From contig PNOQ01000048.1 in assembly GCA_013824915.1 (NCBI GenBank), forward strand, positions 1 to 39,210: a stretch of 39,210 nt of DNA, written 5' to 3'. The notes under the pieces were generated by a model. That model was not told the DNA's origin, did not search any database, and saw nothing but the letters and a program-made list of their open reading frames with translations. This DNA comes from Nanoarchaeum sp. Lineage in GTDB: Archaea; Nanobdellota; Nanobdellia; SCGC-AAA011-G17; PNOQ01. Positions within the stretch are counted from its first letter, which is position 1; each line of letters begins with the position of its first letter. Made by a program: the position numbers and the translations under genes. Positions 23,042-30,449 of this stretch are shown here, one piece after another.

Positions 23042-23609
23042 TTATATTCCAAACGAAGAATCCGAAGAACTTTATCATAAATATTCAACCAAAACTACTC
23101 CTTATTTATGTCACATGGCCGCTGGTCTTGAAGATACTGAATTGGATGCACAACAACAATTACATTTTGATACAATAAAAAATATATTAGACAAGCGAAA
23201 AATAAAATTGATTTCAAGGTTATTAGATGAACCTACTGATATACCTACTCTTCGATCGATAAAAGTAAATCATTTACTTTGGAGATTATATTCTCGAACT
23301 GGGGCCGATCAAGATTTAGTAAATACATATTTTGATAAAACATTAGATACATACGATGAATTATCTCAGACGTGTAGTATAGATGAATCAAATTATTTAG
23401 AACAACTTATTTCAGATATGGGTCTTGAAGAATTTGATGAAGAAAATCCGTCTGAACTTACAAAAACACTGATTAGTTATCTACGTGAAAATGCAGACAT
23501 TATTAGGCAAGGATTAGCTAATAGAAGTTATCCTATGGTTCAATCAAAACAAGATAATACTTTATTTTTTTATCTGAAACCCATACAAACTGGTTTTAAA
23601 AAGAAGTAG
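23031..23609 (+). CDS. hypothetical helical-repeat protein, tandem paralogue 2
   Basis: 192 aa, paralogue of the preceding gene with the same order: an acidic N-terminal helical stretch, a K-R-K basic patch (ILDKRKIKLISRLLDEP), the LRSIKVNHLLWRLYSRTGAD block (about 72-91), a long helical section, and KPIQTGFK at the C-terminus. The charged pattern and absence of membrane segments suggest an adaptor role, possibly as a heterodimer with its twin; this is inference. Its end overlaps the convergent gene 23596-23916 by 14 nt. Confidence 0.7.
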   Translation: MAIDYIPNEESEELYHKYSTKTTPYLCHMAAGLEDTELDAQQQLHFDTIKNILDKRKIKLISRLLDEPTDIPTLRSIKVNHLLWRLYSRTGADQDLVNTYFDKTLDTYDELSQTCSIDESNYLEQLISDMGLEEFDEENPSELTKTLISYLRENADIIRQGLANRSYPMVQSKQDNTLFFYLKPIQTGFKKK

Positions 23610-23916
23610 CTTCAACTTTTTCTTTTAAATTATTTAATTCCCTTTCTAAAATTTTCTTATCAAAATATGCAATACCGCCCCACGCTTTAGCCACAGCCCA
23701 ACCTAATGAACCTGCTAATGCTAAATTATCTAAATCTGTTAAGTTTTCTCTGTCAATTTCTACTCCAGCCATATGTCCTGCCGCCCTTATACCCAAATAA
23801 TAGATTGCAGGTCTACAGTATTTTCCTAAATTTTCAAAGAATTTAACATCCCTACCATTTGCATCTAAACAATTAGATAATTCTACAATCCTATCAATAT
23901 ATTCGTTACTTGTCAT
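23596..23916 (-). CDS. hypothetical protein, 106 aa
   Basis: Small helical protein with a moderately hydrophobic centre (YLGIRAAGHMAGVEI, LALAGSLGWAVAKAWGGIAYF) between charged helices; not clearly membrane-spanning. Family unknown. It lies 13 nt downstream of the dockerin-like surface protein gene on the same strand and has no convincing TATA box of its own, so it is probably the second gene of that transcript. Confidence 0.6.
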   Translation of the reverse strand: MTSNEYIDRIVELSNCLDANGRDVKFFENLGKYCRPAIYYLGIRAAGHMAGVEIDRENLTDLDNLALAGSLGWAVAKAWGGIAYFDKKILERELNNLKEKVEATSF

Positions 23917-23929
23917 TTTTAAAATTAAA

Positions 23930-25165
23930 TTAATTCTTTTTCTTTAATTTCTTTGCAATAAGCAATATTAGAACTGCTATAACAATAAATGCTAAAATAT
24001 AAGACAATGTTGAATTCAAACCAACTGCACTACCTAAACCAGTAACTGCACCAGTAATAGCACCTAAAACACCATTGTTTTCAGTTTGTGTTTCACCATT
24101 TGTATTATCGCCTAATTCATTATTGTCAGGAGCTTCTTCATTATTATTTTCTTGTATACTTTCATTTGAATTATTAGCTACAATTGTTCTTCCAGTAAAT
24201 CTTCCTCTACTAGAACTATCATCATTTGAAGAAGCGCTAGTTATTGTAAATGATTTTACACTTGATTCGAAAACATGTGATTCTGCTTCTGTTTTAGTTC
24301 CTATTTGATCTCTGCACCAGTTTTCATTTTCTGAATTCAGTGAGAGAATTACTAAATCGGATAAATCAAATATTCCGTCTCCTTCAGCAGGATATACATC
24401 TAATCTTTCATCTAAAACTAAACCTTCTTGTTGTACTCTTAAAGTTTCTTGGAATCTTCCGAATGTTGTTGAATCTGCACTTGAATTTTGTGTAAATATA
24501 ATCAAATCAGATAAATCAATTACACCATCTTCATATAAGTCTAAATCAGAATCAATTTCACTATGAGTTCTCAAATAATCCCATTCTTGTACTCTTCCTA
24601 ACATTACGCCACAATAAGTAAATCTTCCATCACCAATAACACTTGTGTCATAAGAATCTTCACCTTGAGCTAAAACATTTACTTGTACAGTATAATCTCC
24701 TGTGTTAACACTTGAAGAAGTGTGCCATACAATATTATAAGTTATTTTTTGATCTTGACCATAACCATAGCCATATCCGTAGCCGTAACCATATCCATAG
24801 CCAAAGTAATAACCATAACCATTATCTAGAGCAAATCTATGACCTTCACCATAACTTGGAAAATCAACACTAACATCTAAATCTAAATTACATCCATCAT
24901 AACTTCCATCGTTGTAAACTCTACATGTTTCTTGAAAGCTATTTGGACCATTGAAAACAACATCAGCATATCTAACAGGTAAATATTGATCTGGGCTGTT
25001 TAAATTAGTAGTAATGGTAAAAGAAACATCTTCACCTGGATTTGCGTTGTTTGGATTACTTATTTCTATACTTACAGCTTGCGCAGGGCCCATTAATACT
25101 AATAACCCTATTATCATAGCCGTAAAAATTACGCTTAATCCTTTGTTAAATGCTTTCTTATCCAT
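23930..25165 (-). CDS. surface protein with Gly-Tyr tract, dockerin-like repeats and C-terminal anchor
   Basis: 411 aa. Signal peptide 1-30 (cleavage likely after AQA). An immunoglobulin/CARDB-like beta domain (about 31-170) is interrupted by a Gly-Tyr dipeptide tract (116-136). Two dockerin/EF-hand-like loops follow: DLDLYEDGVIDLSDLIIF (207-224) and DVYPAEGDGIFDLSDLVIL (256-274), each with the alternating Asp pattern for calcium. Then comes an Asn/Glu-rich low-complexity stalk (about 310-360), a C-terminal membrane helix (about 385-404) and KKLKKKN, giving a stop-transfer anchor. It may bind a cohesin-like partner or act as adhesin. Leaderless: TTTATAAATC is about 27 nt upstream and lies in the intergenic gap after the sigma-like gene. 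Confidence 0.85.
   Translation of the reverse strand: MDKKAFNKGLSVIFTAMIIGLLVLMGPAQAVSIEISNPNNANPGEDVSFTITTNLNSPDQYLPVRYADVVFNGPNSFQETCRVYNDGSYDGCNLDLDVSVDFPSYGEGHRFALDNGYGYYFGYGYGYGYGYGYGYGQDQKITYNIVWHTSSSVNTGDYTVQVNVLAQGEDSYDTSVIGDGRFTYCGVMLGRVQEWDYLRTHSEIDSDLDLYEDGVIDLSDLIIFTQNSSADSTTFGRFQETLRVQQEGLVLDERLDVYPAEGDGIFDLSDLVILSLNSENENWCRDQIGTKTEAESHVFESSVKSFTITSASSNDDSSSRGRFTGRTIVANNSNESIQENNNEEAPDNNELGDNTNGETQTENNGVLGAITGAVTGLGSAVGLNSTLSYILAFIVIAVLILLIAKKLKKKN
24758..24820 (-). repeat. in-frame Gly-Tyr coding tract
   Basis: About 21 codons alternating GGT/GGC/GGA with TAT/TAC inside a predicted beta domain. Codons vary, so this is selected at protein level and is not a pure microsatellite. 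Confidence 0.8.
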
Positions 25166-25199
25166 AGTTTTTTAATTGAATATCGATTTATAAATATAT

Positions 25200-25871
25200 C
25201 TATACTCCTTGTACGGCAGTTAGATAGTTCAAACCTCGGCCTAATAGCTGTTGTCTTAGTTGTTTTAATCCTTTGTCTTTTAAGTATTCAACTCCTTGTC
25301 TTGTTATACCTAATTCAGCACCTATTGTTTCTAAGGTTTGGTCTTCATAAAATACTTTTTTGATTACATAAGCACGTCTAATTGGTAAGCTGTCTATAAT
25401 TTCAAGTAATTCGCTTCTAAAAGCCATATATTCTGGGTTTTCAGCGTTTACATCTGTTAAAATATCATTTAAATATAAAGTTTCATCTTCACTTTCTGAA
25501 ACCACTTGATCTAATTGTTCAGCATGTCCAGTTGAGTTTATAGCAGCACGTCTTTCTTCTCTTTTTAGATGTACATTCATTCTAGGACCAATCTCTCTAA
25601 GACTGTAAGCATCAAGACTACCTCTCTCTGGATTAAATGTACCCATAGTTTTTAATAAAAACATATTACCTTCTTGAACTAAATCATCATAACCAACTAC
25701 TATCCCAGCATGAGCTGATGCAGCACGGTCTACTTTAGCTAAATTATGATTAACTAAAACATTTCTTGCTTGTACATCTCCTTGAAATGATCTTCTGCCA
25801 ATATATGTTTCTTCTAACTTAGTTAGGGGTTTGTAATTAGCAATTGCTTTTCTATAAGTTGAATTTTCCAT
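25200..25871 (-). CDS. sigma-70 family RNA polymerase sigma-factor-like protein
   Basis: 223 aa. Region 1.2: PLTKLEETYIGRRSFQGDVQ (15-34). Region 2: ARNVLVNHNLAKVDRAASAH (35-54), then the polymerase clamp-binding core YDDLVQEGNMFLLKTMGTFN (61-80) with PERGSLDAY (81-89) and the basic REIGPRMNVHLKRE. Region 3 is missing or reduced to an acidic linker (120-150). Region 4: SLPIRRAYVIKKVFYEDQ (161-178) plus a helix-turn-helix TLETIGAELGITRQGVEYLK (179-198) and KGLKQLR. In bacteria such proteins direct core polymerase to promoters. Here the surroundings are archaeal, and the gene itself has a TATA box (TTTATAAAA) about 25 nt before the ATG. Tryptophans of the -10 recognition helix are absent. It may have been co-opted as a DNA-binding regulator or for interaction with bacteria. 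Confidence 0.88.
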   Translation of the reverse strand: MENSTYRKAIANYKPLTKLEETYIGRRSFQGDVQARNVLVNHNLAKVDRAASAHAGIVVGYDDLVQEGNMFLLKTMGTFNPERGSLDAYSLREIGPRMNVHLKREERRAAINSTGHAEQLDQVVSESEDETLYLNDILTDVNAENPEYMAFRSELLEIIDSLPIRRAYVIKKVFYEDQTLETIGAELGITRQGVEYLKDKGLKQLRQQLLGRGLNYLTAVQGV

Positions 25872-25909
25872 AAGCTTTCAAACTTTCAATCTTTTATAAA
25901 CCTTCCGAT

Positions 25910-25926
25910 TTTGTAATCACTGTGCA
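25910..25926 (+). promoter_or_regulatory. candidate regulatory site in divergent region (copy 2)
   Basis: tttgtaatcactgtgca; matches 11917-11933 at 15 of 17 bases. It lies between the divergent sigma-like gene and the 25976 operon, about 20 nt upstream of the rightward TATA box (25946-25953). Confidence 0.3.
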
Positions 25927-25975
25927 ATGAACCTAAAACAAAAGATTTATAAACCTCTTGCCTATAAATTTCTTT

Positions 25976-26290
25976 ATGGAACTTACAATATTAACAAAAT
26001 TAGGAATCGCACCAATATTATCAGAAGCGCATTTAGAAAGAATTTTCGAAAGACAAGAAGCTAGTGAGTTGGTATGGCATTATGATTTAGACTATAGAGA
26101 AATAACTACAGATAATGTAGCTAACTTACCTACAAGAGAATTAGATTTACGTGTAAGAGCAATGAATAATTTGGCAAACAAAGATCCTAATTATTTACTA
26201 ACAGATGAATTCGTTGAAAGATTTGAACTTTACAGACTTACTGTTGACGAAAGATACGCAGCTGAAAAAGGATATATCCTAAAAAAATGA
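25976..26290 (+). CDS. hypothetical protein, first gene of a four-gene operon
   Basis: 104 aa, starting at the ATG at 25976 because tttataaa (25946-25953) is 26 nt upstream; an in-frame TTG further up is rejected. Soluble, helical, with ELTILTKLGIAPILSEAHLE at the start and VDERYAAEKGYILKK at the end. Family unknown. The stop overlaps the next ATG (ATGA). The operon 25976-28165 has gaps of -4, +2 and -4 nt. It is divergent from the sigma-like gene. Confidence 0.7.
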   Translation: MELTILTKLGIAPILSEAHLERIFERQEASELVWHYDLDYREITTDNVANLPTRELDLRVRAMNNLANKDPNYLLTDEFVERFELYRLTVDERYAAEKGYILKK

Positions 26291-26514
26291 AAATTACAGT
26301 TGAAGTACATCGAGAAGATTGGAAACCTACACCAATGCATTTAGGTAATCTTGTACACTACTCCTGGGCACAAGGAACTAGGCATAGATATGTTGTAATC
26401 GAAACTTTTGATGAACTCATAGGCCCAATAGAAAGAGCAGGTTGTGTGAACAAAACATTAAAAGAAGTTTTTAATAAAAATTTAAACTCCTTAATAAAAC
26501 AATATGAATTATAA
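26287..26514 (+). CDS. hypothetical protein, 75 aa
   Basis: Second gene of the operon, started by the ATGA overlap. A short alpha/beta protein (KITVEVHREDW, HRYVVIETFDELIGPIERA) followed by a helical, basic C-terminus. No signal peptide or domain recognised. The tight coupling to both neighbours supports that it is translated. Confidence 0.65.
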   Translation: MKITVEVHREDWKPTPMHLGNLVHYSWAQGTRHRYVVIETFDELIGPIERAGCVNKTLKEVFNKNLNSLIKQYEL

Positions 26515-26516
26515 AA

Positions 26517-27119
26517 ATGACAAACATACTACAAACATTGGACGAAGAAATCTTAAGATATTATACTAATCTAGGAATGAAAATTCCAGAAAAAACATTG
26601 TACAGGACTACTGCAGTGGCGTCTCTTATTGGGGGGGCTGTCGGTGGATATACATCTGTTCTTGGTTCTAATGCTGTGTTATTGCCTCTTGCTCTTGGAG
26701 TTGCTAAACCGACAGCACATAATGTAACATGGAGTATTGCAGCATTAAACGGTTATTCGGATGAAGAAACCGACGGAGAAACAGCAAGTATAGATCCATT
26801 CCTTAAATTATGTAAAACAATGACTATTAATACAAGACTACCTATCTTAGCAGGAAGTATCGCTTTAGGAGTAGTATCATACAATTTATTCAATCAAGAA
26901 ACTCCAAATTTAGAAAAAGCAATTCTTTTAGGAGTTGCAGGTGTATCTTATTTCGCGTTAGCATCAGCAATGTATCTTAACGATAGAAAACCAAAATTAT
27001 TACAAAGAGATTCATTGTTAACACAAGCATATCACAAAGTAAAAGATGCTTTAACACCTCAACCTACACCAGTACCAGTTCCAGTTAGAAATTATTCAAC
27101 TTTGGAGAGTGCACTATGA
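26517..27119 (+). CDS. membrane protein with proline-rich tail
   Basis: 200 aa; four hydrophobic segments (about 32-52, 53-70, 108-124, 133-150) separated by a short acidic loop with DEETDGETASIDP (about 82-94), then a C-terminal linker PQPTPVPVPVR before a short tail. The 16-30 region PEKTLYRTTAVASLIGGAVG is Gly/Ala-rich and may be a packing helix. Family unknown. Third gene of the operon, 2 nt after the previous stop, with an ATGA overlap to the next gene. Confidence 0.7.
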   Translation: MTNILQTLDEEILRYYTNLGMKIPEKTLYRTTAVASLIGGAVGGYTSVLGSNAVLLPLALGVAKPTAHNVTWSIAALNGYSDEETDGETASIDPFLKLCKTMTINTRLPILAGSIALGVVSYNLFNQETPNLEKAILLGVAGVSYFALASAMYLNDRKPKLLQRDSLLTQAYHKVKDALTPQPTPVPVPVRNYSTLESAL

Positions 27120-28165
27120 ACCCAAATGATACAGCACAAGTACAAGAATACGTAGACAGTATTAGAAGACCAGATAGTGAATTTTTTATTAGAGTTCGAT
27201 ATTTATACAAAAATCCAGACCCGGCAGTAAGATTAACAGTCGCAGACTTATTAGCTAATTCAAATGATCCAGAAGCAAGAAAATATTTGCGTGAACTAAT
27301 GTTTGACCCAAATCGTATAGTTCGACAAAGAGCAGAAAGGTTTTTTTGGGATGATGGTTTTAATTTAGATGAATTACTTAAAGATGATCGAACTAAATTT
27401 GAAATTAAAACAGAAGATAAATCCGAATCTCAACCAAATAATCAAAGAGTGTATGGACAACAAATTAATCCTAGACGTAGAAACCGTCGTAACAAAATGA
27501 AAACTCCGAAAAAAGGTTTAGGTTTACAAGTTCCAAATGATCTTTCAGATTTTCTAATTGTTGAAGGCACAGAATATTTAGTAACTAAAGACTTTCTTTT
27601 CCCTCATAGGAATTGGACTGAGAGTCATTTCGCACTTTCTGAAAAGGGATTATATATGCCTAGAATTGATATATTCTTAGAACATTATAAACAATTTATT
27701 GCAGCCATAAATGGCCAAGGAAATTTATACGACGGTAATAGAATTAGAATAAATGATAGAGATTTAGAAGAACTTAAAAAATACAGACTAAATCATTATT
27801 TTCATCTTGATGCTATTTTTTATAATGACCTATTAATAACTGACCATAGAATTGTAAACGGAGAAATAGTTGGTAAACATAAACCACTAATAACATGTCT
27901 TGATGTCGAAGGCATGGCAGATTTTTCTATTTTAAACTCACAAGGATTACCAATCCAACTTGCAGAGCCCGCAATATATGACCCTCCAAAAGCTATGAGA
28001 TATACTGCCCCATATATTGGTGATGAGGATGAAGAAACTATTAAACCCACTGTAGGTTTGTTTTGTTCATTTGAAGATCTAAATAGTTTGTTTTGTACCG
28101 CTTCCTCAAAATCATCATTTTTAGCACAAGGCGTTCTAGGTTGTAGAAACATTAACAACACTTAA
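27116..28165 (+). CDS. hypothetical protein with N-terminal HEAT-like repeats
   Basis: 349 aa. Residues 20-80 carry two HEAT-type helical hairpins (YKNPDPAVRLTVADLLANSN and ARKYLRELMFDPNRIVRQRA). A basic linker follows (NPRRRNRRNKMKTPKKG, about 117-133), then a C-terminal alpha/beta region with no recognised domain. The basic linker could bind nucleic acid or membranes. Last gene of the operon. Its stop is followed by a TATA-like acttaaaaac for the next leaderless gene. Confidence 0.7.
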   Translation: MNPNDTAQVQEYVDSIRRPDSEFFIRVRYLYKNPDPAVRLTVADLLANSNDPEARKYLRELMFDPNRIVRQRAERFFWDDGFNLDELLKDDRTKFEIKTEDKSESQPNNQRVYGQQINPRRRNRRNKMKTPKKGLGLQVPNDLSDFLIVEGTEYLVTKDFLFPHRNWTESHFALSEKGLYMPRIDIFLEHYKQFIAAINGQGNLYDGNRIRINDRDLEELKKYRLNHYFHLDAIFYNDLLITDHRIVNGEIVGKHKPLITCLDVEGMADFSILNSQGLPIQLAEPAIYDPPKAMRYTAPYIGDEDEETIKPTVGLFCSFEDLNSLFCTASSKSSFLAQGVLGCRNINNT

Positions 28166-28189
28166 AAACAGAAGTTAATTTCAAAAATC

Positions 28190-28426
28190 ATGGTATTCAC
28201 CTATGAACTAAAAATAGTGCCAAAAAATGAATTTTATCCTATCTCTGGTTATCGTGCTTATCCATTAGGATGTTCTACTCCGGAAGGAACTTTTATAGAC
28301 TATGTTGTAATGGAAAAAAGATTTGGCAAACCTAATTCTGAACAACAGTCACTATTAAATATAATAAAAATAGCTTCAATTACAAAAGAAAATCCTACTT
28401 GTGATATTTCTATAACTTTCAAGTAA
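28190..28426 (+). CDS. hypothetical protein, 78 aa
   Basis: Small beta/alpha protein (FTYELKIVPKNEFYPISGYR, then TFIDYVVMEKRFG). Family unknown. Leaderless start supported by acttaaaaac about 24 nt before the ATG. It ends one nt before the start codon of the broken HEGxH-family gene, so the two were probably one transcript. No cysteine pair, membrane segment or basic DNA-binding patch is visible. Confidence 0.55.
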   Translation: MVFTYELKIVPKNEFYPISGYRAYPLGCSTPEGTFIDYVVMEKRFGKPNSEQQSLLNIIKIASITKENPTCDISITFK

Positions 28427-28427
28427 A

Positions 28428-29019
28428 ATGGTAATAGAGTTTGAACAAGCAGTTAGAGAACCCAAACTAAGACAAAAGTATGTAGAAAGAGTTGATTTAG
28501 AAGGTTTTGCTCAATATGTTAAACGTGTTAAATATATTTCTAATAAAAGTCGAGCATATTCAAAAGAGTTGTATGAAACTTGTTTGATGTGTACAATATG
28601 CCCATTCGATTTAATACTATGTGGTACTAATTATCTTAAATCAAAAATTTATGTTTTTGAATCAAGTTTTGATTCAGAGTTAATTCAACAAGAAAGTGAT
28701 TTTACTAGTGCATTAGTTGATCATGAAGGAAAACATGCTACAATATTATGAAGGAAGTTGTGTTTTATCTTTATCAGAGATTCGTCAAAGATTATTAGAT
28801 TGTGAAAATCGTTTAGATGAAATAGAATCAATAGATCTTGAAAGAATTATATTAAAAGCGAAAATGGAATTCGAAGCTTACGAACATCAATTCCACAGAA
28901 TAGAATCTGGGAATAGGACTGTTAGCTCAAATTTTACAAATTATATAATAACTAAACTCTCTGATTATTCAATGGAACTTCTACTGGCAAATCGTAAACA
29001 AGAACAGTTAAAAGTTTAA
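28428..29019 (+). pseudogene. frameshifted copy of the HEGxH metallopeptidase-like family
   Basis: Frame 1 (28428-28751) encodes the family N-terminus (FEQAVREPKLRQKYVERVDL) and the HEGKHA motif (99-104), then stops after TIL. The next frame (within 28717-29019) continues the family: QYYEGSC, and near its end EFEAYEHQ matching EIEAYTRQ in the intact copies. Intact members read HEGTHAKQ or HEGKHTEQ, so the simplest repair is a 2-nt deletion (or 1-nt insertion) near 28740, giving HEGKHAxQYY. Similar copies sit at 35518, 36105 and 36683. Two separate proteins, programmed frameshifting or an assembly error are alternatives. Confidence 0.75.
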
Positions 29020-29037
29020 TCTTCTAAATTTTATGTT

Positions 29038-29085
29038 CTATTTTGTACTAAAACTTACAAAATCTGTAAACAAATGTACCAAATA
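29038..29085 (+). repeat. 48-nt operator-like direct repeat, copy 1
   Basis: Contains the inverted repeat ATTTTGTA-N8-TACAAAAT followed by ctgtaaa and gtaccaaata. Matches copy 2 at 44 of 48 positions. The start-to-start distance is 72 nt. Confidence 0.8.
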
Positions 29086-29109
29086 CACAAGAAATATAAA
29101 TTAACCTTC

Positions 29110-29157
29110 CTATTTTGTACTAAAACTTACAAAATCTGTAAAAAATAATACCAAATA
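29110..29157 (+). repeat. 48-nt operator-like direct repeat, copy 2
   Basis: Same inverted repeat ATTTTGTA-N8-TACAAAAT. It ends about 5 nt before the TATA box of fic, overlapping or touching the expected TFB recognition element, which fits a regulator-binding site. Confidence 0.8.
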
Positions 29158-29162
29158 GAAAC

Positions 29163-29171
29163 TTTTATAAA
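29163..29171 (+). promoter_or_regulatory. TATA box of the Fic gene
   Basis: ttttataaa is about 26 nt before the ATG at 29193, giving a leaderless transcript under control of the adjacent 48-nt repeats. Confidence 0.65.
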
Positions 29172-29192
29172 CTTTAAAAAATAAAGTATAAT

Positions 29193-30449
29193 ATGGTCAC
29201 TAAGTATGATGTCTTTGAAATAATTTACAAGAATAGAACCACGATTAAACCTTCAGAGGTAGTTAAAAAACTAAACAAAGACGAACGAGAATATCATATA
29301 ATCCACAGATATATACGAGAACTCACAAAAGAAAAGCTGTTAATAAAAAATAAATTAGGTTTTCAAATAGAACTCTCAAAAAAATCAGAGCTATTATACA
29401 ATTTAATTCTGTACTGTATAAAAAATGGAATAAACTATAATCTTATTTTGGACAAAAATTTTGCACAATTTATCAATCAAGCGTTTCAAAAAGAAGATAT
29501 TAATTCTAATACTATAACTCTAAACCCCAGAACATTTAAAAAATATATTGATATCTTAGATAAATATGGTCTGGTTTTAATAATTTCTGAAAAACCACTA
29601 AGAGTTAAAATATTTTATAACATTCTTCTTAATAATTTGTTGATATACTTTGGGTATAATCATTTAAACACATTGGAAAGTTCAAAAAATTACATTTCTG
29701 AAATCAAGAAAGAGCTAGAGATTTATAGAAGACTGAGAAAAAAAGATGAACCTACATATAAAAAAATAGTAAGCTCATTCGAGATTTCCTTTGTTTACCA
29801 TAGTCTTTCATTAGAAGGGAATCCTATAACTCTGCCAGACACGATTAAAATTCTTCAAGATAAACTAATCCCAAATAATCTAAAAATAATGGATGTAGAA
29901 GAAATAAAAAATTATCAAAAAGCGATGGCCCAAATGTTAAAAGACACATACGAAAGAAAACCCCTCAGTTTACAATTAATTTTAACTTATCATAAAATTG
30001 CAATGCAACATAATTCTTCTCTTGCAGGAAGCATAAGAACTATTCCTGTACATATTAAAGGAAATCTTGATTTTAAAACAACTTCTCCAGAGAAAATTAA
30101 AGAAGAACTTGAAAACTTATTTAAAAAATATAACGAATTTATCAGAAGAAAAAATATTCCTTTGGAAGAAATATTAAACTTTGCAGTTTATTTCCATAAT
30201 GAATTTCAACACATTCATCCATTTGAAGACGGAAATAGTAGAACTACTAGATTGATTACATTCCATCTTTTACAATCCTTGGATATTCCTATACTTGATA
30301 TCCCATTTGGTTTACTAGATGAATATTTGAACTGCACAAAAGGATCTAAAAAAAGAGAAGATGAAAAGCTATATCAGAATCTCCAAAAGATAATATTATT
30401 TAATCTTAAAAAAATAAACAAAAAGTTTAATCTTTCAACTTCCTTTTGA
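29193..30449 (+). CDS. fic: Fic-family protein (putative AMPylase) with HTH-like N-terminus
   Basis: 418 aa. The N-terminal 1-60 looks like a winged helix (VFEIIYKNRTTIKPSEVVKK, then YHIIHRYIRELTKEKLLIK); the middle part is helical. The Fic domain spans about 195-405. The inhibitory-helix motif S-x3-E-G-N is at 204-210 (SLSLEGN), as in class II Fic proteins that self-inhibit. The catalytic loop is HPFEDGNSRTTR (342-353): His, acidic residue, GN and both Arg are kept, but the usual GNGR is GNSR. Fic enzymes transfer AMP or other groups to Ser/Thr/Tyr. No separate antitoxin is adjacent. Leaderless, with two 48-nt repeats just upstream, suggesting autoregulation. It overlaps the convergent gene by 23 nt. 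Confidence 0.9.
   Translation: MVTKYDVFEIIYKNRTTIKPSEVVKKLNKDEREYHIIHRYIRELTKEKLLIKNKLGFQIELSKKSELLYNLILYCIKNGINYNLILDKNFAQFINQAFQKEDINSNTITLNPRTFKKYIDILDKYGLVLIISEKPLRVKIFYNILLNNLLIYFGYNHLNTLESSKNYISEIKKELEIYRRLRKKDEPTYKKIVSSFEISFVYHSLSLEGNPITLPDTIKILQDKLIPNNLKIMDVEEIKNYQKAMAQMLKDTYERKPLSLQLILTYHKIAMQHNSSLAGSIRTIPVHIKGNLDFKTTSPEKIKEELENLFKKYNEFIRRKNIPLEEILNFAVYFHNEFQHIHPFEDGNSRTTRLITFHLLQSLDIPILDIPFGLLDEYLNCTKGSKKREDEKLYQNLQKIILFNLKKINKKFNLSTSF

Noticed and set aside
25200-25871. Sigma factor taken as proof that the contig is bacterial
   Set aside because: NAC, Sec61-beta, archaeal RNase P RNA, archaeal promoter geometry and rRNA processing stem on the same sequence argue for archaea.
27820-28161. 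113-codon reverse ORF opposite the HEAT-like gene
   Set aside because: No reverse-strand promoter and the forward frame is in a tightly coupled operon.
29038-29157. Direct repeats resembling a minimal CRISPR array
   Set aside because: Only two copies, with 24 nt between them, an internal palindrome next to a TATA box, and no cas genes; an operator is a better reading.
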